A stretch of 6,550 nt of DNA from an uncultured Clostridia bacterium (lineage in GTDB: Bacteria > Bacillota > Clostridia > Peptostreptococcales > Anaerovoracaceae): assembly GCA_938009115.1 (NCBI GenBank), contig CALLHZ010000029.1, positions 1-6,550 on the forward strand. Direction: 5' to 3'. The notes under the pieces are model-generated. The model had not been told where the DNA came from. It worked only from the letters and a program-made list of their open reading frames with translations, and did not search any database. Positions 1 through 6,279 of the stretch are shown piece by piece (the first letter of the stretch is position 1; every line of letters begins with the position of its first letter). Made by a program: the position numbers and the translations under genes.

Positions 1-579
1 CGCACAGATGACCTTGATATCGTTGCCCATCTTGCGGCAGGCCCTTAAAGTCATGGCGATGTCTGTTTCGGCCCAGCACTGAGTCAGGATCGTGCCGTTT
101 TTGGGGATCAGCGATGCGATGATTTCGCCTACCGGCTCAAAGCGGTTGTAGCGATCGTTCAAATCCTGAACGGCTTTTTCCCGGGCCGCCTCCACCACAT
201 CCCGGCCTTCAGCCATAGCCGCTGTTGCCGCGTTCAGAATGCTTCCTGTAAAGCGTTCCATTTTTGCTGAAGTGGTGGGTCTGGCATGGGACAGCGTATA
301 AGCCGCTTTTTTTAGAAACTCAATACGATCAGCTTCCTTCATGTCTCCGGACTCATAACAAGCCAGAACCATGCCCATGCTGGCCGCGGTATAAGGGCCG
401 CCGCTCTGGGTGACCATGTCTGCGATCGCCTGGGCCACATCTCCGTGAGTCTGACAGGTGACATATTCGACCCGGATCGGATAAATGCGCCGATCCAGGA
501 TCCGCACTTTTCCGTCCTGGTACCAGGCCACATTTTCGTACTGCATGATAAAGCCGAGGCCTTCGTCTGCTCTTTGCAT
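1..579 (-). CDS. eIF-2B alpha/beta/delta family protein, MtnA-like sugar-phosphate isomerase (N-terminal 193 residues, cut by window edge)
   Basis: The family includes methylthioribose-1-phosphate isomerase (MtnA, methionine salvage), 5-deoxyribose-1-phosphate isomerase, archaeal ribose-1,5-bisphosphate isomerase and the eIF2B regulatory subunits; MtnA converts a cyclic aldose 1-phosphate to the ketose phosphate in the cytoplasm. The N-terminus has the MtnA style: VAWYQDGKVRILDRR at 17-31, then YVTCQTHGDVAQAIADMV at 39-56. Next come GMVLA at 69-73, ARPTTSA at 99-105 (like the TRPTA motif of MtnA) and ILTQCWAE at 164-171, where Cys168 sits at the position of the catalytic cysteine in MtnA's LTHCN. 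The usual RGAPAIG segment is replaced by TQSGGPYTAA at 57-66, so this is a divergent member and the substrate is uncertain. Family proteins are about 300-360 residues, so the rest lies left of base 1. The ATG at 579 is chosen because GAGGAG (587-592) lies 7 bases upstream. It follows asd by 62 bases and has a likely promoter of its own. Family assignment is fairly sure; the exact reaction is not. Confidence 0.8.
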   Translation of the reverse strand, partial: MQRADEGLGFIMQYENVAWYQDGKVRILDRRIYPIRVEYVTCQTHGDVAQAIADMVTQSGGPYTAASMGMVLACYESGDMKEADRIEFLKKAAYTLSHARPTTSAKMERFTGSILNAATAAMAEGRDVVEAAREKAVQDLNDRYNRFEPVGEIIASLIPKNGTILTQCWAETDIAMTLRACRKMGNDIKVICA

Positions 580-623
580 ATTTTTTCTCCTCAAGTTCTG
601 TAATTTCTGGTTTACAACACTAT

Positions 624-652
624 ATTATACATGGTTTCAGACTATTTGATAA
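624..652 (-). promoter_or_regulatory. candidate sigma-A promoter for the MtnA-like gene, overlapping the asd stop
   Basis: Read on the minus strand, TTATCA (647-652, 4 of 6 matches to the -35 consensus) is followed after 17 bases by a perfect TATAAT (624-629). Transcription would start near 617, giving a leader of about 38 bases before the ATG at 579. The -35 box lies in the last codons of asd, and the asd stop (642-644) lies in the spacer. Readthrough from asd is also possible, since no terminator is visible. Evidence is sequence match and spacing only. Confidence 0.5.
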
Positions 653-1637
653 GCAATTCTGCGATCTGCACGGCATTGGTCGCTGCGCCTTTACGGATAT
701 TATCGGCCACGCACCAGAAGTTCAGGCCGCTTTCCACGCTGAAATCCCTGCGGACACGTCCCACATATACTTCATCAGTCCCCTCAGCATCACGGGCCAG
801 GGGATAGCAGTTGTTTGCCGGGTCATCCATCAGCACAAGTCCTTTCATGGCTGAAAGCAGGCCTCTGACATCCTCCAGATCGAAAGGCTTTTCAAATTCA
901 AGGTTGATCGACTCGCTGTGGGAGCCCCGCACGGGAACCCGTACCGTGGTCGCTGTGATACGGATGGAATCGTCGCCAAGTATTTTCCGGGTCTCGTTGA
1001 CCATCTTCATTTCTTCTTTGGTGTAACCGTTTTCCAGAAATGCGTCGATATGCGGAATGCAATTGCCCGCGATGGGATGGGGAAATGCCTGGCAGAGATC
1101 GTTGCCTTTGATTCCTTCTTCCAAATCGCGCAACCCTTTGACACCGGCGCCGGACACGGACTGATAAGTGGAGTAAACGATCCGCTTGACTTTGTATGCG
1201 TCATGAAGCGCTTTGATCGGCAGCATGGCCTGGATTGTGGAGCAATTGGGGTTTGCGATGATCCCTTTTACGGCAAGGGCTGTTGTTTCCGGATTTACTT
1301 CCGGCACGATCAGTGGCACTTCGGGGTCCATTCGCCAGGCGCTGCTGTTATCCACCACAATACAGCCATTGGCTGCGGCGATGGGAGCGTATTTCAGAGA
1401 GGTTCCTCCACCGGCCGAAAAAAGAGCGATATCGATCGGTTTTTGAAAAGATTTTTCACTCAATTCTTCGACAATATATTCCTTGCCCTTAAAAACAACT
1501 TTTTTGCCGGCAGACTTTGCGCTTGCCATCAGGTAAAGATTTTCAAAAGGAAAAGAGCGTTCCTCCAGGACCTTCAGAAAGGTGGTGCCCACCAGACCGG
1601 TTGCCCCTACGACTGCGATATTCGGTTTGTTCTTCAT
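642..1637 (-). CDS. asd: aspartate-semialdehyde dehydrogenase
   Basis: Reduces L-aspartyl-4-phosphate to L-aspartate-4-semialdehyde with NADPH. This is the branch point to lysine/diaminopimelate (and so peptidoglycan), threonine and methionine; the enzyme is cytoplasmic. The protein is 331 residues, normal for the family. Visible motifs are the nucleotide-binding GATGLVG at 11-17; SSAWR at 98-102, whose Arg102 fits the substrate-phosphate site; NPNCST at 129-134 with catalytic Cys132; YQSVSGAG at 158-165 with Gln159; VRVPVRGSHSE at 232-242 with the active-site His240; and a C-terminal DNIRKGAATNAVQIAE at 312-327. The ATG at 1637 is chosen over an in-frame GTG at 1646 because the ribosome site GGAGG (1646-1650) overlaps that GTG and lies 8 bases before the ATG. 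It is the first gene of the leftward block and divergent from ftsK. All key residues are present, so it should be functional. Confidence 0.97.
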   Translation of the reverse strand: MKNKPNIAVVGATGLVGTTFLKVLEERSFPFENLYLMASAKSAGKKVVFKGKEYIVEELSEKSFQKPIDIALFSAGGGTSLKYAPIAAANGCIVVDNSSAWRMDPEVPLIVPEVNPETTALAVKGIIANPNCSTIQAMLPIKALHDAYKVKRIVYSTYQSVSGAGVKGLRDLEEGIKGNDLCQAFPHPIAGNCIPHIDAFLENGYTKEEMKMVNETRKILGDDSIRITATTVRVPVRGSHSESINLEFEKPFDLEDVRGLLSAMKGLVLMDDPANNCYPLARDAEGTDEVYVGRVRRDFSVESGLNFWCVADNIRKGAATNAVQIAELLIK

Positions 1638-1645
1638 GTACGACA

Positions 1646-1650
1646 CCTCC
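1646..1650 (-). promoter_or_regulatory. ribosome binding site of asd (decides the start)
   Basis: GGAGG on the minus strand, 8 bases before the ATG at 1637. It coincides with the upstream in-frame GTG (1644-1646), which rules that GTG out as the start. Confidence 0.85.
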
Positions 1651-1702
1651 CTGGGGATCTATGGACATATAATAACGGACAATGAGTTTATATATGAAAG
1701 AC

Positions 1703-1732
1703 ATTATACACGGAACAAAAGCGGTATGACAA
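1703..1732 (-). promoter_or_regulatory. promoter of asd
   Basis: On the minus strand, TTGTCA (1727-1732, 5 of 6 to consensus) is followed after 18 bases by TATAAT (1703-1708, 6 of 6). The predicted start is near 1696, leaving a leader of about 59 bases. That is too short for a lysine riboswitch or a T-box, so no RNA-based control by lysine is visible. This is the strongest promoter-like sequence seen in the window. Confidence 0.7.
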
Positions 1733-1760
1733 GGTGAAATGAAGGGACTTGGTGGATTCA

Positions 1761-1771
1761 TCCGTAACGGA
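1761..1771. repeat. small perfect dyad (TCCGT-A-ACGGA) in the divergent intergenic region
   Basis: Five-base arms TCCGT (1761-1765) and ACGGA (1767-1771) around a central A. It ends 6 bases before the candidate ftsK -35 box, a usual place for an operator. AACGGA also occurs singly at 1674-1679 and 1868-1873. The arms are short and could be chance. Confidence 0.25.
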
Positions 1772-1777
1772 AGCGAA

Positions 1778-1806
1778 TTGCAGACTTTTGCGAACTGTGA
1801 TAACAT
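1778..1806 (+). promoter_or_regulatory. candidate promoter of the ftsK-rimO-pgsA-cinA operon
   Basis: TTGCAG (1778-1783) is followed after 17 bases by TAACAT (1801-1806). The -35 keeps TTG and the -10 keeps four consensus bases, so it is a modest match. Transcription would start near 1813, giving a leader of about 60 bases. A better -10 (TAGAAT, 1806-1811) lacks a correctly spaced -35. No other candidate between the two genes has both boxes at usual spacing. Confidence 0.4.
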
Positions 1807-1840
1807 AGAATAACACAATTCAATGACATCAGCAGTATTT

Positions 1841-1858
1841 GACCGGACCGGGCCGGTC
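1841..1858 (+). repeat. GC-rich palindrome / possible leader hairpin just before the ftsK ribosome site
   Basis: GACCGG (1841-1846) can pair with CCGGTC (1853-1858) across a six-base loop, ACCGGG. A second register reads GACCGG-G-CCGGTC at 1846-1858, a perfect 13-base dyad, and GACCG is tandemly repeated at 1841-1850. It is almost pure G+C inside an A/T-rich spacer, and it ends 4 bases before the GGAGG of ftsK. No T-run follows, so it is not an intrinsic terminator. It could shape translation or bind a protein; the role is unknown. Confidence 0.45.
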
Positions 1859-1862
1859 GCAC

Positions 1863-1867
1863 GGAGG
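1863..1867 (+). promoter_or_regulatory. ribosome binding site of ftsK (decides the start)
   Basis: GGAGG, 7 bases before the ATG at 1875. The open frame extends upstream to a TTG at 1839, which has no such site and would add 12 residues encoded by the GC-rich palindrome. Confidence 0.85.
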
Positions 1868-1874
1868 AACGGAT

Positions 1875-4406
1875 ATGCCCACCAGCAAGAAGAGCTCAAC
1901 AGCATCAGCTTCTTCAAAAAAGACATCCGACAGAAAAGCGGAAAAAGAAAAGATCCAGGCGAAAGAAAAAGAAAAGCAAGAGGTCCTGCAGCGAAAAAAG
2001 CGGCTCCATGATGAGATCTGGGCGATCGTTTTGATCGCTGTCGGCACCTTTTTTGCTGTGAGCCTGCAAACGCAAGCTGCCGGAGAACTGGGCCGTTTTG
2101 TGCAGACCTTGCTTTTCGGCGCATTCGGCCGGATCGCTTATGCCTTGCCGTACTACTTGATTTTGTACGGGATCCTGGTGTTTTCGCGAAAAGCGTCTTA
2201 CATGACGGTCCGTTCCATTCTGTGCCTGGTGCTTCTGTTCTTGTTCGCTTCTGTGATCAACGCTTCGTTTTATCCTGGGATCTACGATCATCAGACGCTG
2301 ATTTCCCTGCGGGAAATATTCACTGCCGGAGCTGACAGCGGCGGCGTGCTTGGCATACTGCCGGCTTCTTTTCTGGTGAAGTCGGTGGGGAAGGCGGGCC
2401 TGTACATCACTTCCGTCGTGGGGATCATGATCACGCTCCTCTTTATCATCGATACACCTCTGGCTACCTTTTTCGATAATTGGAAAATCCGGCGCATGGC
2501 CTCCAGACAGACGAAGGAGGAGCAGCTTGCAATCAATCGTTCTATCCTGGAAAAAAGCGCGCAAGGCACAGGACGCCAGCGTATGGAAGAGGAATTGGAA
2601 CATGCAAAGAAAGTAAAAGAGGCTGCTGAACGGGCAAAAGGCGAACAAAAGGCCGAAACAGAAGTGAAGCCTTCCGTCCCGGATATCCACATCAGCGGAG
2701 AAGAATTCAAAGCTGCAGCCGAAGCTTCTCTGCCTCAGTTCACGCCTGAAACCATCGGACTCAATCCGGTCCGGGAGCCTCAGGATCTTTCCGACAGGCG
2801 CAAAAAGATCATGGACTATGTGACCGATGACAGCTTGTTCGGCGACAGCAAGAAAAAAGCGCCGGAAGGCTATGGCCTCGACGGGAGTCCAGCGCCTGCA
2901 GAACATAAAGCAAAGGACCCTTTTGAGCCAAAGGCGGAAAGCCGGCCGCCTGCGGAAAAAATCTACCGGTTTCCTCCGGTTGATCTCCTTAAGAAACCGG
3001 AAGCCATTCGCGGCACTATCGAAAAAACCACCCTGCAAAACAAAGCCAAGCTGCTGGAGGAAACGCTGAGCAGCTTCGGTGTCAGCGCCAGCGTTCTTAA
3101 TGTAGTAAAAGGCCCGACCGTCACCCGGTATGAGATACAGCCCAGCGCCGGCGTCAAAGTCGCCAGTATCGTGAGACTTGCCGACGACATTGCCTTGAAC
3201 CTGAAAGCCAAAAGCATCCGTATCGAAGCGCCGATACCGGGAAAAGCTGCTATCGGGATCGAAGTGGAAAATGAATCCATTAATAAAGTGGTGCTTCGAG
3301 AACTGATCGAATCCAACGAGTTTTTAAGGCATAAATCGAAGATCGCCGTCGCGGTGGGAAAAGGGATCTCCGGCGACTGCATCGTGACGGATCTGAAGGA
3401 TATGCCTCACCTGCTGATCGCCGGCGCGACAGGATCCGGAAAATCAGTTTATATCAATACGCTGATCGTAAGTATTCTGTACCGCGCGAAGCCCAGCGAG
3501 GTCAAATTGTTGCTGATCGATCCCAAAGTAGTGGAGCTGGGGAATTATAATGGTATTCCGCATCTGCTGATCCCTGTGGTCACCGAGCCCCAAAAGGCCG
3601 CCGCTGCTTTAAGCTGGGCTGTCGCCGAAATGACGGACCGGTACAAAAAGTTTGCAGAAGAAGGCGTGCGCGACCTGGAGTCTTACAATGAATCCGTAAA
3701 GGCCAAGGGCGAAGAGGATTTGGTCCTGCCCCAGATCGTCATCATCATCGATGAGCTGGCCGACTTGATGATGATCGCGCCGTCCCAGGTGGAAGAATCC
3801 ATCTGCCGGCTTGCGCAGATGGCCCGCGCAGCCGGCATGCACCTGATCGTTGCCACGCAGCGGCCTTCGGTGGATGTGATCACTGGTGTGATCAAAGCCA
3901 ATATTCCTTCCAGGATCGCTTTTGCCGTGTCCTCGCAGTTTGACTCCAGGACGATCCTGGACATGGGCGGCGCCGAAAAACTGGTGGGGAAAGGCGACAT
4001 GCTTTTCAGCCCCCAGGGACTTGGCAAGCCGTTGCGGGTCCAGGGGTGTTTTATTTCTGATGCCGAGGTCCACAGCATCATCAGCTTCATGGAAAAGAAT
4101 CTTCCCGAGCCGGAATATGCCGGAGACGTCATGGCTGCGATCGACCGGGTAGGCTCCGGCGGGGCGCGTCACGAAGAGGAGGCCGATGAACTGCTCACCG
4201 ATGCCATCGAAACAGTAGTGCGGGCTGAACAGGCTTCCGTGTCCATGTTGCAGCGGCGGTTCCGAATTGGCTATAACAGAGCGGCGCGGCTGGTGGACAT
4301 GATGGAAGAGCGGGGGATCATCGGTCCGTCGGACGGCTCAAGGCCCCGTAAAGTCCTGATGTCTCTGGACCAGTTTCTCCAGCTCGAAGAGCAAGCCAAA
4401 GAGTGA
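1875..4406 (+). CDS. ftsK: FtsK/SpoIIIE family DNA translocase
   Basis: A membrane-anchored, ATP-driven hexameric pump that moves chromosomal DNA through the closing division septum (or into the forespore if the host sporulates, when it would be called SpoIIIE). The protein is 843 residues, close to the usual 750-880. Residues 1-46 are a Ser/Lys- then Lys/Glu-rich cytoplasmic tail. Four or five membrane segments follow at about 48-66, 79-103, 112-133 and 156-193. A charged, coiled-coil-prone then Pro-rich linker covers 205-365. The motor domain begins near 380 with VKGPTVTRYEIQPSAGVKV (411-429), then Walker A GATGSGKS (517-524), LLIDPKVVEL (546-555), Walker B IIIDELAD (623-630) and ATQRPSVDVITG (660-671). 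A winged-helix gamma domain at about 770-830 (LQRRFRIGYNRAARLVDMM, 792-810) normally reads polarity sequences on DNA. It is the first gene of the rightward operon. FtsK and SpoIIIE cannot be told apart from sequence alone. Confidence 0.97.
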   Translation: MPTSKKSSTASASSKKTSDRKAEKEKIQAKEKEKQEVLQRKKRLHDEIWAIVLIAVGTFFAVSLQTQAAGELGRFVQTLLFGAFGRIAYALPYYLILYGILVFSRKASYMTVRSILCLVLLFLFASVINASFYPGIYDHQTLISLREIFTAGADSGGVLGILPASFLVKSVGKAGLYITSVVGIMITLLFIIDTPLATFFDNWKIRRMASRQTKEEQLAINRSILEKSAQGTGRQRMEEELEHAKKVKEAAERAKGEQKAETEVKPSVPDIHISGEEFKAAAEASLPQFTPETIGLNPVREPQDLSDRRKKIMDYVTDDSLFGDSKKKAPEGYGLDGSPAPAEHKAKDPFEPKAESRPPAEKIYRFPPVDLLKKPEAIRGTIEKTTLQNKAKLLEETLSSFGVSASVLNVVKGPTVTRYEIQPSAGVKVASIVRLADDIALNLKAKSIRIEAPIPGKAAIGIEVENESINKVVLRELIESNEFLRHKSKIAVAVGKGISGDCIVTDLKDMPHLLIAGATGSGKSVYINTLIVSILYRAKPSEVKLLLIDPKVVELGNYNGIPHLLIPVVTEPQKAAAALSWAVAEMTDRYKKFAEEGVRDLESYNESVKAKGEEDLVLPQIVIIIDELADLMMIAPSQVEESICRLAQMARAAGMHLIVATQRPSVDVITGVIKANIPSRIAFAVSSQFDSRTILDMGGAEKLVGKGDMLFSPQGLGKPLRVQGCFISDAEVHSIISFMEKNLPEPEYAGDVMAAIDRVGSGGARHEEEADELLTDAIETVVRAEQASVSMLQRRFRIGYNRAARLVDMMEERGIIGPSDGSRPRKVLMSLDQFLQLEEQAKE

Positions 4407-4408
4407 CC

Positions 4409-4415
4409 AGAAAGG
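4409..4415 (+). promoter_or_regulatory. ribosome binding site supporting a TTG start for rimO
   Basis: AGAAAGG, with an AAGG core, 8 bases before the TTG at 4424. The alternative GTG at 4403, which overlaps the ftsK stop, has only weak purine runs before it. Confidence 0.5.
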
Positions 4416-4423
4416 TATTGCGA

Positions 4424-5761
4424 TTGAAGATATTCATACAAACATTGGGTTGTGATAAAAACACAGCAGACAGTCAGAGCACCGCAGGCCTCTTGCAGGC
4501 GGAGGGCCATGAAATGACGGAAAATCCTGCCTTGGCCGATATCCTTATGGTCAACACCTGCGGTTTCATACAAGATGCAAAGCAGGAGTCCATCGATGCC
4601 ATCCTGGCGCTTTCCGCAGATAAAAATGAACGTCAGACACTGATCGTCACCGGCTGTCTTTCCCAGCGGTACGGAGAAGAACTTTCAGCGTTGATCCCCG
4701 AGGCGGACTTTTTTTTGGGTGTGAACGATTACGCCAGGCTCCCCTCGATTCTGAACGGTAAAGCCGAAGGTCAACGGGTTTTCCGCAGCCCCTGCGGGCC
4801 CGTATACAAGGAAATAGGGCAGCGCATCGCGGCAGGTCCGGTTTATACGGCACCGCTGAAAATCGCGGAGGGTTGCGATAATGTGTGCAGCTATTGCAGC
4901 ATACCCTCCATACGCGGGCCCTATCGCAGCAGAAACGCCTCCGAGATCCTGCGGGAAGCCCGGGAACTGGCGTCGGCGGGCTGTCGTGAGCTGGTTCTGG
5001 TGGCCCAGGACGTGACAGCCTATGGGTCAGATTTGCCGGGAACCGGGCATTTGGTGCGACTGCTGGAGGAGTTATGCAGTCTGGATGGCATCCGCTGGGT
5101 CCGGCTGATGTATTGCTACGAAGACAGGATCACAGACGAATTGATCGAAGCCATCCGAAATCATCCGAAAATATGCAAATACCTGGACATTCCTCTGCAG
5201 CATTGCAGCGATAACATTTTGAAACGTATGAATCGCCATTCTACAAAGGCTTCCATCAAGGCGACAATAACAAAATTACGTAAAGAAATACCAGGAATCG
5301 TGCTGCGCACGACCTTGATCACGGGATTTCCGGGCGAAACAAAAGAATACTTTGATGAACTTTTAGACTTTATCAAAGAAATGCGGTTTGAGCGACTGGG
5401 TGTCTTCGCTTATTCCAGAGAAGAAGGGACTGCGGCGGCGGGTTTTCCGGATCAGATACGAAAAGATGTGAAGGAACGGCGCAGGGACCGTATCATGGCA
5501 GCGCAACGCCAGATAGCCTTGGAAACCAACCTGCAAATGGTCGGAGCAATCACGGAGGTTCTGGTCGAAGAAGTCATGGAAGACGGGAGCTATTGCGGCA
5601 GGACCTGGCGTGACGCACCGGAGATCGACGACAGTATCCTGTTTACAGCAGATCGTCCTTTGAAGATTGGAGACCTTGTCAAGGTGCGTGTGACCGATGC
5701 CTTTGATTACGATCTGACCGGTGTTTTACAGGAAGAGGTGAAGCATGAATCTTCCCAATAA
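4424..5761 (+). CDS. rimO: ribosomal protein S12 (aspartate) methylthiotransferase RimO
   Basis: A radical-SAM enzyme with two iron-sulfur clusters that adds a methylthio group to the beta carbon of a conserved aspartate of ribosomal protein S12. From the TTG start the protein is 445 residues, normal for RimO. The N-terminal domain carries the auxiliary-cluster cysteines C10 (TLGCDKN), C46 (NTCGF) and C78 (TGCLS). The radical-SAM core has C151, C155 and C158 (CxxxCxxC) followed by IPSIRGPYRSR (160-170). A TRAM substrate-binding domain lies at about 376-436. GCDKNTADSQ, YLDIPLQHCSDNILKRMNR (253-271) and GRTWRDAPEID (392-402) match RimO rather than its tRNA-modifying relative MiaB. The TTG at 4424 gives the expected N-terminus and has a ribosome site; a GTG at 4403 overlapping the ftsK stop would add 7 residues. 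It follows ftsK by 17 bases and its end overlaps pgsA, which suggests co-transcription. Confidence 0.95.
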   Translation: MKIFIQTLGCDKNTADSQSTAGLLQAEGHEMTENPALADILMVNTCGFIQDAKQESIDAILALSADKNERQTLIVTGCLSQRYGEELSALIPEADFFLGVNDYARLPSILNGKAEGQRVFRSPCGPVYKEIGQRIAAGPVYTAPLKIAEGCDNVCSYCSIPSIRGPYRSRNASEILREARELASAGCRELVLVAQDVTAYGSDLPGTGHLVRLLEELCSLDGIRWVRLMYCYEDRITDELIEAIRNHPKICKYLDIPLQHCSDNILKRMNRHSTKASIKATITKLRKEIPGIVLRTTLITGFPGETKEYFDELLDFIKEMRFERLGVFAYSREEGTAAAGFPDQIRKDVKERRRDRIMAAQRQIALETNLQMVGAITEVLVEEVMEDGSYCGRTWRDAPEIDDSILFTADRPLKIGDLVKVRVTDAFDYDLTGVLQEEVKHESSQ

Positions 5762-6263
5762 ACTTACGATTGGACGGGTGATCCTGGTGCCAGTTTTCGT
5801 TTTCCTGTATTTGAAAGGAGAGACCCCGGCTGCGTTAGCTGTATTCCTTGCCGCGTCTTTCACGGATTATCTGGACGGATATCTTGCCAGAAAGCACCAT
5901 TTGATTACCAATTTCGGAAAAATCATGGACCCTCTTGCGGATAAGGTCCTGGTTTATTCGGCCTTTTCCTGTATGGTTGAAAACGGCATCGTTCCGTCCT
6001 GGATGCTGATCGTTATTCTGGCCCGGGAATTTACTGTGGCGGGCATGCGGACCGTAGCAGCCTCGGAAGGGATCGTGATCGCAGCAGGAACGACCGGAAA
6101 AATCAAGACAGTGCTGCAGATGATCGCCGTTCCGCTGTTGATCCTCAACAGCCCGGATTGGCTCGCGGCGGCCGCCAGCCTGTTCCTGTGGGCCTCGGTG
6201 ATCATGACTGTAGTGTCCGGCGCAGAGTATATCTATAAAAACAGAAATATATTCAACTTGTAA
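5745..6263 (+). CDS. pgsA: CDP-diacylglycerol--glycerol-3-phosphate 3-phosphatidyltransferase
   Basis: A membrane enzyme that joins CDP-diacylglycerol and sn-glycerol 3-phosphate to form phosphatidylglycerophosphate, the committed step to phosphatidylglycerol and cardiolipin. The 172-residue protein, at the short end of the family, contains the full CDP-alcohol phosphotransferase motif at 41-66: D41xxD44-G45-xxA48-R49, then G58xxxD62xxxD66, supplying the metal-binding aspartates. The opening MNLPNKLTIGR is typical of PgsA, and hydrophobic segments at about 12-35, 68-93 and 122-160 fit an integral membrane protein. The ATG at 5745 lies within the last codons of rimO, a 17-base overlap in another frame, with GAGG at 5735-5738 as ribosome site, so translation is probably coupled to rimO. 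cinA starts 16 bases after its stop. PssA-type enzymes share the motif, but the N-terminus and the neighbours support PgsA. Confidence 0.95.
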   Translation: MNLPNKLTIGRVILVPVFVFLYLKGETPAALAVFLAASFTDYLDGYLARKHHLITNFGKIMDPLADKVLVYSAFSCMVENGIVPSWMLIVILAREFTVAGMRTVAASEGIVIAAGTTGKIKTVLQMIAVPLLILNSPDWLAAAASLFLWASVIMTVVSGAEYIYKNRNIFNL

Positions 6264-6279
6264 ACGGAGGCAAAATTCG

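Noticed and set aside
339..533. 64-codon minus-strand open frame
   Set aside because: It lies in another frame inside the MtnA-like gene, which has clear family motifs in its own frame.
1668..1673. Perfect plus-strand TATAAT in the spacer as a promoter for the ftsK operon
   Set aside because: No -35-like sequence at 16-18 bases upstream (the region is the asd ribosome site) and no extended -10 TG.
918..1685. 255-codon plus-strand open frame opposite asd
   Set aside because: It lies almost wholly antisense to the well-supported asd gene, and its translation resembles no family I recognise. It is a codon-bias shadow.
1638..1702. Lysine riboswitch or T-box upstream of asd, a common control for this pathway
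   Set aside because: The predicted leader is only about 59 bases, with no fitting stems and no terminator hairpin.
1739..1813. 24-codon open frame in the asd-ftsK spacer, with AAGG before its ATG
   Set aside because: The spacing from AAGG is short (4 bases), the likely ftsK promoter lies inside it so it would not be transcribed from there, and it has no attenuator-like run of regulatory codons.
1823..2011. 62-codon plus-strand open frame overlapping the ftsK start in another frame
   Set aside because: No ribosome site before its ATG, and most of it overlaps the true ftsK start region.
1914..3038. 374-codon minus-strand open frame opposite ftsK
   Set aside because: Antisense to the FtsK membrane and linker region, with a composition rich in Phe, Arg and His that mirrors the Lys/Glu codons opposite. 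No recognisable domain.
4424..5761. Assignment as MiaB or another tRNA methylthiotransferase
   Set aside because: The GCDKN motif near the N-terminus and DAPEID in the TRAM region are characteristic of RimO.
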